Shown: positions 35,428 to 44,448 of the stretch, piece after piece
Position numbering within the stretch: the first letter of the stretch is position 1
Layout of the letters: the number at the start of each line of letters is the position of its first letter
DNA from: Phialophora verrucosa
Lineage: Eukaryota > Ascomycota > Eurotiomycetes > Chaetothyriales > Herpotrichiellaceae
Direction: 5' to 3'
DNA length: 64,000 nucleotides
Assembly: GCA_002099365.1 (NCBI GenBank)
Contig: MSED01000015.1
Span: 1-64,000 of the forward strand
Position numbers and translations under genes: made by a program
Notes under the pieces: model-generated
What the model saw: the letters and a program-made list of their open reading frames with translations, nothing else
Told to the model about the DNA's origin: nothing
The model's database searches: none

Positions 35428-36533
35428 ATGATGCACGATCCGCACGCAAGGCCGCCAGAATCGATCCGAGAGCGTTTCAAGGAATTGCGGAAACGGCCTG
35501 CTTCACACATCGATGCCGAATCGGACATCATTGACCCGTACAATCCAGATTATACAAAGGTGTCACCTCTTCCCGATGCTGAGGTTCCTGATAGCTCTGA
35601 ACAGGGTGTCCGGTCGGAGGAATTTGGGATAGATCCCAGCCTTTTCACCGTTCTCGGGGTCGAATCACTCCCCTGCAAAGCTTTCGAGGTCAACGGAATG
35701 CCTGGTATGCTCGGATGATTGTCAACAGTTTTGAACAGGGCTGATTCATGGTAGGTCTTCAAGTCTTTCCTTGTCTGCTCTCTCCTCCGTTGCAAATCGC
35801 CTTGCTGGACAAGCTACTTCACCGTGACCTGTCGCACCCTGTACACAAAACCAATCTACATCTCCACCACCATGTCCGATATCCTGCTGCTAATCACGAT
35901 CCATCATTCTTCGCTGCGGCTCCCGATGTAGTTCTCCAGCCAAAGGATCCTACGGTCCACAGACCGATCACGTACGCTCAAATGCTGGAGTCAAAGTTGC
36001 GATGGATTACTCTCGGTGGTCAATACGACTGGACAAACAAGGTCTATCCGGATGAAGTTCCGCCGCCGTTTCCTCCTGATATTGCCGCTTTACTGAAACA
36101 TCTGTTCCCCCGTGTCGATGCTCAGGCCGCCATTGTCAACTTCTACAGTCCTGGTGACACCTTAAGCGTACACCGGGACGTCAGCGAGGAATGTGATCGA
36201 GGCCTTGTGAGCATCAGCTTTGGATGCGATGGTATATTCCTTGTTGGAAATGAAGATGGGAGTAATGTCGCTCTACGCTTGAGGTCTGGGGATGCTATTC
36301 TGATGTCCGGGCCCTCGAGATATGCCTGGCATGGGGTGCCAAAGATACTAGCTGGTACGTGTCCGGACTGGTTGCGGGAGTGGCCAGACGTTCCACGACA
36401 AGTTCCATCTCGACAATGGCGAGGATGGATGAACAACAAGCGAATCAATCTCAACGTGCGACAGATGACCGAAGTACACCCCAGTCGATATTCAAGTGGA
36501 ACGGAGCCGCCGTCCACAACCGACTCGGTATGA
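35428..36533 (+). CDS. ALKBH1-like Fe(II)/2-oxoglutarate dioxygenase (AlkB family)
   Basis: Two exons, 35428-35704 and 35755-36533 (50-nt intron), give 351 aa. The start is the first in-frame ATG; the protein then begins MMHDPHARPPESIRE, the usual N-terminus of the fungal group. The double-stranded beta-helix core carries the iron triad: H232 and D234 in SVHRDVSEE, and H285 in YAWHGVPK. R322 and R328 in the RINLNVR block bind 2-oxoglutarate. The block YDWTNKVYPDEVPPPFP is typical of the ALKBH1 branch. Members remove methyl groups from nucleic-acid bases, in tRNA, mRNA or DNA; the substrate here is not known. The gene lies 203 bases upstream of the amidase on the same strand, with no evidence of co-function. 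Confidence 0.9.
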
Positions 36534-36736
36534 CGGAATCATGCCGAAACAGGCAGGAGAATTTGTCGTTGTTATCCAGCTGGGGTAATCCGAGCAAGTG
36601 GTGATGGAGATGTGCGACTCCAACGATCCCCTCATATAATCGAATTCGAGAGGGGTACGATCATCGCACCTCAAGAGGATCAATCATCGATTCTTAGAGA
36701 CATTCAAACACATAGGTTGCTTTACATCTCGGCAAC

Positions 36737-38425
36737 ATGGTCACTGATTGGGAGTCTCGCGCAAAGGCGAAAAGAGAAGCCATTCTCCAATCCATTCCCG
36801 AGAAATGGCGACTGCAAAAGATTCCCAGTGCCGAGGAGCAAAAGGATGTTACCGGAGCATACATCCAGCAATTCCTGAGCGAGAAGGAGGTTGCCATCAC
36901 TGAAACTGATGCCGTTGGCATTGCTGAAAAGGTTGCCGCGGGAGAATGGTCCGCCGTTGATGTCACCGAGGCATTCTGCCATCGAGCCTCGTTGGCCCAT
37001 CAACTGGTTAACTGTCTTCACGAAACGTTCTTCGATGCAGCCTTGGCTTCCGCAAAGGAATTGGACGAGTACTATGCAAAGAATAAGAAGACTGTCGGAC
37101 CTCTCCACGGAGTACCTGTTTCACTGAAGGATCAATTCCATGTGAAGGGTGTGGAGACGACCATGGGATACGTTGGCTGGATTGGAACTTTCGAAGGCAA
37201 ACCTGATGATCCACGGAAAGGAACATATGAGAGTGAAATGGTTCGGGAGCTCAGAGCACTAGGTGCGGTCTTGTACTGCAAGACGAGTGTCCCGCATACA
37301 TTGATGAGCGGGGAGACGGTCAACAACATCATCGGGTATACCTGGAATCCGAAGAATCGGTACCTCTGTTCTGGTGGTAGCTCCGGTGGTGAAGGCGCTT
37401 TGATCGGTTTGAAGGGCTCACCTGGCGGGTTTGGCACCGACATTGGAGGATCTATTCGCATTCCAGCAGCATTCAATGGGCTTTATGGCATTCGACCGAC
37501 ATCCGGGAGACTACCATACGAGGGCATGGCCAATAGTATGGATGGTCAGAACAGCATCTTGTCCGTTGTCGGTCCGCTTGCCACCACCGCCCGAGGAGTT
37601 CGACTGCTCACCAAATCTATCCTGTCGCAGAAGCCCTGGTTACATGACCCTCTGGTCGTTGACATGCCATGGCGCGATGCCCAGGAACAAGCCATTGTCG
37701 ACATCGTCAAGTCATCTTCGAACAAAGGCCAACTCAGCTTCGCAGTCATGAGATCGGATGGCATCGCCAACCCTCAACCACCAGTCGCGCGAGCAATCAA
37801 TATGGTTGTTGAAGCTCTAGGCAAGGCCGGGCACAAAATCATTGAGTGGAAACCACCCTCACACCAGAAGCTTCTGGAGATTGCATTCAAGACATGGATA
37901 TATGACGGCGGAAAGGATGTACATGAAGCATTTGCCCTCTCCGGCGAGACTATGTCTTCTCAGATCAAAATGAGCTATGGGGACAAGCCGATCGAACAGT
38001 TCACGGCGGCTCAAGTTGCCGCCAACAACGTGGACAAGAGGCGCTTCCAGAAAGAGTATCTGGATTACTGGAACAGCACGGCTCAAGAAACTGGGACAGG
38101 TCAGCCGGTTGACGGTGTCATCTCCGCTCTCGCGCCTTATCCAGCGGCCAGGCCGGAGCTGTACAGATATTATGGCTACAGCGTCTGGGTCAACGGCTTA
38201 GACTACACAAGTGTCGTGGTGCCGGTTACAACGTCGGACAAATCGGTGGACAAATACGCGGACGGATACACGCCGATCAGTGACCAGGATAAGGAAGTGG
38301 TCGACGCCTATGATGCTGACTTGTACGACGGAGCCCACGTGAGCGTTCAGATCGTGGGAAGGAGATTCACAGAAGAGAAGATGCTGGCGATTGCAGAATA
38401 CATTGGTCAACTGCTCGGGAAATAG
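36737..38425 (+). CDS. Acetamidase-type amidase (amidase-signature family)
   Basis: This intronless 562-aa protein is close to the length of Aspergillus acetamidase (about 550). The Ser-cisSer-Lys triad is complete: K131 in VSLKDQ, S215 in GGSSGGEG and S239 in GTDIGGSIRIP. The Gly/Ser-rich signature and the HGVPVSLKDQFHVKG block are well conserved. The family hydrolyses short-chain or aryl amides to acid plus ammonia, commonly supplying nitrogen. There is no signal peptide, so it is probably cytosolic. The N-terminal helix (residues 1-50) matches fungal amidases. Substrate preference cannot be read from the sequence; fatty-acid amides and formamide are other possibilities. Confidence 0.92.
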   Translation: MVTDWESRAKAKREAILQSIPEKWRLQKIPSAEEQKDVTGAYIQQFLSEKEVAITETDAVGIAEKVAAGEWSAVDVTEAFCHRASLAHQLVNCLHETFFDAALASAKELDEYYAKNKKTVGPLHGVPVSLKDQFHVKGVETTMGYVGWIGTFEGKPDDPRKGTYESEMVRELRALGAVLYCKTSVPHTLMSGETVNNIIGYTWNPKNRYLCSGGSSGGEGALIGLKGSPGGFGTDIGGSIRIPAAFNGLYGIRPTSGRLPYEGMANSMDGQNSILSVVGPLATTARGVRLLTKSILSQKPWLHDPLVVDMPWRDAQEQAIVDIVKSSSNKGQLSFAVMRSDGIANPQPPVARAINMVVEALGKAGHKIIEWKPPSHQKLLEIAFKTWIYDGGKDVHEAFALSGETMSSQIKMSYGDKPIEQFTAAQVAANNVDKRRFQKEYLDYWNSTAQETGTGQPVDGVISALAPYPAARPELYRYYGYSVWVNGLDYTSVVVPVTTSDKSVDKYADGYTPISDQDKEVVDAYDADLYDGAHVSVQIVGRRFTEEKMLAIAEYIGQLLGK

Positions 38426-38507
38426 ATGACAGAGATCGCTATGAAACCGGCAGTCCCATGTCTGTACAAGCCTGACCATCCCGCCTATGTGCAAGAGTAT
38501 ACCCCCG

Positions 38508-39389
38508 TCACTCGGTCTTCGCCTTCCCCAGCTCAATTTCTTCGAAATTCGCCCAGTCCATTGCCATCAAGTCATCGAACGTTGTGTCATGGCGAGGCAG
38601 TTCTAAACCCAAAGACGGAACCAGGTCCTTGCTGTTAGAACTCTTCTTCTTCCTGCTTCCCTTCCTCTGCTTAGTATTCTTTGACATGTTCAGATTCGGC
38701 TTGTGGTCGTTAGTATCAACCATGTTCTTCAAGATCTGATCGAAGTCGACGTCCTTCTTTGCGGTTGATTTGCTCTTAGACTTATCCTGCTCCGCTTTCC
38801 GTTTCGTTTCTGGGGCCGATTCGGTCACGGTAACATTTGGCGAGACCGACGCTGTCGCAACCTCACCGAGCGGATGTCTATCAACGGGATACCGACAGTG
38901 ACTGGGAAAGTCACAAGATTCGCAGCCTCTGAAAACTCTGTCATTCTGTATCGTTCGAAGGACATTTCGACGCCATTCACCCCACACCTTCCATGCGCCA
39001 TAGTCAAATTCGCTTGAGCAGGCCTTTTTTTTCTTCTTCTTTCTCATGCTTGGCTTGTCGCTTTCTCCGGCGCAGTAGTAGTGTCCGTCGACCAGGCATC
39101 GTCGCGTGACCCCGAGCGCATAACGTGAGTGACAAAGATGACAGGTCCATATCCACTCCATGGGTTTCAAGGTCGGTGGCGGTGGTAACGAGGGTCTGTT
39201 CTTGGTGTCAGAGGTAGGTTCGGCAAAGAACCGGGTATGGTCGAAAGGACGGGCTGATTGTGCCGACGGTGAGTCTGGAATGTATGTTGGAGTCCTCGGT
39301 GATCGCGCTCCCTTGTCCGACTCGAAACTGACGTACGAGGTATCTAGTCTTGCCCCAGAGCCGCAGGCTCTGAGCGTGGAGGATATCAT
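38508..39389 (-). CDS. Conserved fungal Cys-rich protein of unknown function
   Basis: 293 aa from the first ATG at 39389; the frame is open further upstream but has no ATG. The centre holds WTCHLCHSRYALGVTRRCLVDGHYYCAG and CESCDFPSHCRYP, Cys/His pairs spaced as in a zinc-binding module, with SSEFDYGAWKVWGEWRR between them. This layout is shared by a family of short ascomycete proteins of unknown role. A run of six lysines precedes the second Cys block. The C-terminal third is Lys/Ser-rich and probably disordered, with a basic stretch that could direct it to the nucleus. It converges tail-to-tail with the amidase, 82 bases apart. Confidence 0.75.
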   Translation of the reverse strand: MISSTLRACGSGARLDTSYVSFESDKGARSPRTPTYIPDSPSAQSARPFDHTRFFAEPTSDTKNRPSLPPPPTLKPMEWIWTCHLCHSRYALGVTRRCLVDGHYYCAGESDKPSMRKKKKKKACSSEFDYGAWKVWGEWRRNVLRTIQNDRVFRGCESCDFPSHCRYPVDRHPLGEVATASVSPNVTVTESAPETKRKAEQDKSKSKSTAKKDVDFDQILKNMVDTNDHKPNLNMSKNTKQRKGSRKKKSSNSKDLVPSLGLELPRHDTTFDDLMAMDWANFEEIELGKAKTE

Positions 39390-40607
39390 CGTTGCTGCTG
39401 AGCGACGGAATATGGCTAAAGAATGCTGATGTCTTGGTTTGCGGAGCCAGAGGCATTTTCGACTGGGATATCTAGGATACAGTAGCAGCTTCTCTTTGTC
39501 ACAATGCAAACAATGACCCCGAAATAGGAATGCGAGGAGGGACTCGTGAAGTGTGGGCTTTGCAATAAGTCAGCATAAGACAATGAAAGCGGAAGTCACT
39601 GGTCGCAGAACAAAGGCCACAGCCGGACGCAATTTAGACGCAGATACAACCGGCTCAAGATAGCTGCCAGGAGATGGCGTATGGTGAGCGAGGAAAGGCA
39701 GGACAAGACGCGGGTGTCTGACTGAGTGTCTGCAACGCCGCAGTTTGGATGGAAGCTCGCTACCATGCTGGCGATACAGTGTGCCGGGGTCGTCGTTGAG
39801 CAAGATGCATAAAAGGGAGCTGACGCAGGCCATGACCTACAAGTCCCTGTAAAGCAATCGTCTTGGGAGGAGTGCTGATGAACTTAAGAGATGTACCTCG
39901 TATTTGTGGTGTTTCGTGCGGGTGGAGGAAGAAGAGGCGCAGGCAACTTTGCCGCAAGGAGCCCCGGCCTGAAGTTGCTGTGGTGAACGCATTCTTCTTC
40001 TTGCTCCTGTCTTCCTGCTGCTGTATTCTCCCAAAGGAACCAGCGAGTGGATAACAGCTTTATGCAAAAATCTCGACGAGACAGACGCCGAGCTACGCAG
40101 GCGACACTCGGTAATCTCAATGAAGTCACATCCACAGATCTACTCGCTCAAGCGTCGATCTCCATCCCCGATCTAGATGGCCTGTGCCGGCGGCAAAATG
40201 ATACGAGTACCAGCAACCTGGGAAACTCTCTGCTTTGAAGGGTCCCAGAGCCGGACCGTCGCCCATACAGGCTTGGGCAGTGTAAGACATCATGCAAGGT
40301 CAGCCAAAGAGTTCCGCGAGGGATGCATCTGTCCCTGGCTCCTTAATGCTGATACGGTGCGGGCCTTTCCTGAATGGTGCTGTCTTATGGCAGACCACAC
40401 CGAGGAGCCAGGGTACAGTATGTCAACTACGTCTGCGGCGTCTTTTTGACATGAGGAAGGCCGTTGCCCATCTTTGAACAGCGCTCGGCAAAGGTGGCTT
40501 TCAAAATATGATGGATCTCCTCTCCCGTTTTCCAGATTTTCGTTCTGACTGCTGCGCTTTCGCCTGGTTCACCCCCCGAGTGCAGTCGGACAGCTACCAG
40601 TGTTACG
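39390..40607. other. Divergent intergenic region, 1.2 kb
   Basis: This lies between the Cys-rich protein gene (-) and the RGS-GPCR gene (+). It should contain both promoters and 5' UTRs. Short frames on both strands look random. No RIP signature is present. Confidence 0.5.
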
Positions 40608-42287
40608 ATGGGTCTCAATGAAAACGGACGCAACTGGGGCTCACTTGTCAATTGGGATGACCTGGGCAAATTCTACGCAGGCTTTATCGTCGCCTGGACG
40701 GTCCTCCTGTACAGTGGTGTTGCAATCTTGATCATCAATCGCCATCTTGCCTTCATCAAGATCCGTAACCAGCCCCTCGCCATCGCATCCGTCAGCTTCC
40801 TCCACGTCTACTTGGTGAAGATCTTCCTGGCATATACCACCAATGGCCACTTCCTGTGCTCGGCGGAATTTTGGATCATGAGCATATACCTGCCCTTTGG
40901 CATAGCTCTGTTCCAAGCAAACCTAGTACAGCTCAGGAGTATCAGTGACCAGCAGAGACACCTTGCGTTTACGGAACATAAATCGTCCCATGGATACTCA
41001 AGTCTCTCTCCGCCTCAGCGACTTTGGCTTCGATGGAGTACACTGTCTGGAATCCAAAGGTCGTACGTCTATATCGGCGCGGGAATGACGGTGCAGCTCA
41101 TCATCACTGCCGCTCTCTATGCGACGACCCCCACTCTTCAAGGCGACTGGTCAAGCTACGGAGATGTACCCCATGCCAAAGGACAGGCTCTTTGCCGCAA
41201 GTCCTCCGAATGGATACCTTCAGCGTTCTGGCAATTAGCATGGTCCTGGCTTTATGGACCATATCTCCTCTTCAGGGTGCGGAACATACACGATGTCCAT
41301 TACTGGAGACTGCAAGTCATCTACAGTGTGGTCTCCGGACTTCCCGGCGCTCCTTTATGGCTGGCTGCACTGTATTCGACCGCATTCAAGCCTGTGAATC
41401 GTTGGTGGGTGCCGCCGATGTGGCTAGCCCCGGGTATTATTGTAATGCAGTTCACAACAATCTTTTTTCCTATCTACGAAATCATCAAGAGCCGGCGCCA
41501 GATGCGGCAAACACTTGCCATTCTCGAATCGTGGGAAGATCGACGAGGAATCAACCAGTTGAGCAGTCATGCGAACTCGAGCAGAGCATCATCCGACCAG
41601 CCGTCAACTACCTCGTCTCAACAGCGAGAGTTATACTCCATGGCCTCCTTGGAGAAGGCTCTGGGAGTTAACCCGAATCCATTGTTGAAGTTTGCAGCGA
41701 CGAGAGACTTCACGGCCGAGAATATCTTGTTCTTGATCCAAGTGCGGCGTTGGAAGGAGGCCTACGCATCCGCTCTCCGTGCCAGCAATCCGATCACCGA
41801 ATCTGCAAAGTCTCAGCTGTTCAGCTCTGCAGTGGAGATCTACATCTCCCGCGTCAACGACAAGACGACTGATTTTCCAATCAACATTGAAAGCAGAGTT
41901 CGTCACAACTTGGACACGATCTTTGGTCCTGCGGTGCCCACTGGTCGACTCATTTCTAACGACGACATGAGCTACCACGAGGCTGAGGACTGGATCAAGT
42001 CGCCTAAGACTACCTCCACATTCCACATGGACAATCGAGCACACAGTGGCGACTCCGCGGAGTCTCTCACAGTGACGGAGGTGCTAAAATCTTTTCCGGT
42101 GGAGAAGTATGAGCCCATGTTCCCTCCCCATCCTGGCGTTGCTCCCCTAGGCGAGTCTCGAGCGAAAATGAGGGCAGGCTTCGGTGAACACATCTTTGAT
42201 GCGGCGCAAAACAGTATCAAATACCTTGTCTTGACCAATACCTGGCAAAAGTTTGTCAAAGAACAACAGCCAAGCATCGACGTTTAA
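40608..42287 (+). CDS. Seven-transmembrane receptor with C-terminal RGS domain
   Basis: This 559-aa protein has about seven hydrophobic spans (roughly 21-45, 57-77, 86-107, 152-172, 203-223, 235-256 and 267-292) followed by a linker and an RGS domain (about 340-552). RGS hallmarks are ENILFLIQVRRWKEA, the SSAVEIYISRV helix, FPINIESRVRHNLDTIF, and IFDAAQNSIKYLVLTNTW. This is the GprK/RGS1-like architecture of fungi and plants, in which a receptor-like membrane domain is fused to a GTPase-activating domain for G-alpha. It is expected at the plasma membrane, damping G-protein signalling. The ligand is unknown. No introns were needed to read it. Confidence 0.88.
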   Translation: MGLNENGRNWGSLVNWDDLGKFYAGFIVAWTVLLYSGVAILIINRHLAFIKIRNQPLAIASVSFLHVYLVKIFLAYTTNGHFLCSAEFWIMSIYLPFGIALFQANLVQLRSISDQQRHLAFTEHKSSHGYSSLSPPQRLWLRWSTLSGIQRSYVYIGAGMTVQLIITAALYATTPTLQGDWSSYGDVPHAKGQALCRKSSEWIPSAFWQLAWSWLYGPYLLFRVRNIHDVHYWRLQVIYSVVSGLPGAPLWLAALYSTAFKPVNRWWVPPMWLAPGIIVMQFTTIFFPIYEIIKSRRQMRQTLAILESWEDRRGINQLSSHANSSRASSDQPSTTSSQQRELYSMASLEKALGVNPNPLLKFAATRDFTAENILFLIQVRRWKEAYASALRASNPITESAKSQLFSSAVEIYISRVNDKTTDFPINIESRVRHNLDTIFGPAVPTGRLISNDDMSYHEAEDWIKSPKTTSTFHMDNRAHSGDSAESLTVTEVLKSFPVEKYEPMFPPHPGVAPLGESRAKMRAGFGEHIFDAAQNSIKYLVLTNTWQKFVKEQQPSIDV

Positions 42288-43501
42288 TTTCGCCGGGTCA
42301 GATTCTGAGAGGCCGCTCACTGACCACTGGCGAATCTACCAACAGGCCCTGTCGCGCGCCAAATCGTCCTGCTTTCTGCCGCTAACAGCCATACAAGCTT
42401 TCCATGAGGCGGCGAGCACCTTTCACTGACGCTCAATCGCTGACGTATGCAGACCAGCATACGTTTCAGCGGTTCTTTTGATCACTCTCCGAGCCGAGTC
42501 TGTGCATTCGAGCAGGGGGAGCGCAAAGATTAACCAAATTGCGCGGACTCTGTGAGGATGATGATGATCAAGAATGGCGCCAGATGAAAGGGGAAATGTT
42601 TGCGCCAGTAACGGAGTGCGCCGTCTTGGCTCAGTCGGGATTCGGTCAGCGACCCGCCTTTCCATCAACTCTCTTTAGCTTTTCGGGTACTTCGCTTGGA
42701 CGCTTTGCCCTCCTCCAAATGCAATATGCAAGTTTGCGACGTCGTTCATTTCGTTCAAAAACAGGCGGCGCATCTTGCGCTTGACGTTCATCCTACGCGG
42801 ACGTGCCAAGGATATTACAAAACAAGCAATACGAGGCGTAAAAGCCACGCATCACTCTCGAACTGGGAGAGGATGATGTCCCCGGCTGTGTGTTCCAGGC
42901 CATTACCATACCCAGAATCGCTATCAAGATCCTGCAAAGCCCGTGATGCTCCAAATGGTTGACAGCTGGGGCTTGGAGGACCCCGATTATGCGCCTCAAA
43001 GCCTAGACTGTTAATTGTCAACTTGGTTTTGTTCCAAAGCGTGGTTGGAGCTTCAGAGATAGTGCGAAGCTATGCCTTCGATTGCTCCTACCATCGGAGG
43101 AAGAAGATATAAATACTAGTTCTATAGCCTTTCGAGCATGAATCTCAAGAGCATCTGACTTACCCAGTAAAACCAGGGATTCGAGATATTTTGCGACGTA
43201 TACACAAGCTGAGCATGAGGGCAGTGATGGCCAATCTGGTGGTTAATCGCCCGTCTTTGCAAAGAGGTGTTATTACTCCATACCCGGTACTCTGTACTCT
43301 TTGCAAGGGCACGGAGTTAAAGCTCCCAGCGTCCCCGAGCAATGTAAGGCTGAAAAAAGGCTCTCTCGATCTCATTGGCTGAACTAGCTGTCTCCACAAT
43401 TTCCGTTTTTGGAAAGCCAGCCTCGCGATCCCCCCAGCCTCGCGGCCTCGCTTCCTGCCACTGAGCTCCAACCTCTTTTTCGTTCATCACCAGCCATCAA
43501 C
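42288..43501. other. Intergenic region, 1.2 kb
   Basis: This follows the RGS-GPCR gene and precedes the micro-ORF locus. GATATAAATACT near 43,107 is TATA-like. No frame of convincing quality is present. Confidence 0.5.
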
Positions 43502-44324
43502 ATGATGAGGCATGGATGTGTGCGAGGCTGGGCAAGCCGCTCGCAGATGACTACATGTAGGCCTCGCTGTGCACAGTGCTCTTGCTAACATTCCATCTTC
43601 ATCGACAGCCTCCCCATCGCAACTAACCAGCAGCGAACCAGCATTTGCCACGAAAATACCTACCACACTCAAACTTGGAAACAGGACCTCCTCCACGACT
43701 GACAAGACGGCGTCGTTGACTGCTGTCTCCGTTTCGAGTCCCTCGTTATCCTCGGCGTCGACTCCACCGTCGCCGCGATCACTCACGCCTCGAAGCTATC
43801 AATCTGAGCCGATCCCCATCCGACAGCTGCCCGACAGTGCATCACTCTTCTGTGGTCTCAGACTCAGTCCACCACCGCCGCTCCGCTTCCGCATAGTCGA
43901 GCCCTCTCTGCATTTCCGCACTCGAAGTGTACCCTTGGCCCTTGACGGTCTTCGAAAAACCAGCCACTCGAGGACACAGTCCTCTCCTCCGCCCTTGACC
44001 CAGCCTCTTGTCAACCAGAATCATGGTGCAGAGAAACTATGTGATAGCGATCATTGTGATCGTTCTGTTCGTGCTGTTGGCACTGGTGGGCTATGCGATC
44101 TACGCAATCCAAAACCGAGTCAGCTTGTTCGCGAAGAGGGAGAAGGACCTAGAAGAAGCGGAGGAAGAAGAGGAATAACAACACCCTCCCAAACCGTATG
44201 CGCTCATGCACGACGGGTACGGTTTCAACTTGACGATGACGACTTACAACAAGGTGCTACCCCGAAGAAGAGGTCGGTTTCTGGCCTATTACGGCTGGAA
44301 GACGACGAGGATTCTTGGTTTTAG
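43502..44324 (+). CDS. Possible spliced Ser/Pro-rich protein, 256 aa (weak)
   Basis: An ATG at 43502, a 52-nt intron (43557-43608) ending TGCTAACATTCCATC..GACAG, and an exon to 44324 give a continuous 256-codon frame. The intron has a good branch site and acceptor, so a plus-strand transcript is likely. The protein is low-complexity, with no recognisable domain and a short acidic C-terminus (LEDDEDSWF). In the region 44023-44178 another frame codes for a much more convincing membrane peptide, so this longer frame may be untranslated leader sequence. Confidence 0.28.
44023..44178 (+). CDS. Single-pass membrane micro-ORF, 51 aa
   Basis: ATG at 44023 has a strong fungal context (A at -3, G at +4). 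The 51 codons encode a short polar start (MVQRNY), one strongly hydrophobic span at residues 7-29, then QNRVSLFAKREKD and a tail of Glu/Ala ending in five Glu. This is the layout of a single-pass membrane microprotein with a cytosolic charged tail. An intron acceptor at 43608, and a possible one at about 44003, lie upstream, so the leader may be spliced. A stop in the same frame at 43996 limits N-terminal extension without splicing. It overlaps the longer frame at 43502-44324 in a different phase. I do not know a named homologue. Confidence 0.55.
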   Translation: MVQRNYVIAIIVIVLFVLLALVGYAIYAIQNRVSLFAKREKDLEEAEEEEE

Positions 44325-44448
44325 TGCCTGTCAACGATTTGAGCGGATTTGAATTTCCCTTTGGACATGTATTCTAGGAATGGACATGAAATCTAACGAT
44401 TTGGATGCATAATATATACGGAGTATACCTTCCTTTATCGATTATTCC

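Noticed and set aside
43569..44324. Unspliced 251-codon frame as a gene
   Set aside because: It begins with GTG and contains no ATG at all; only a spliced version or the internal micro-ORF could be translated.
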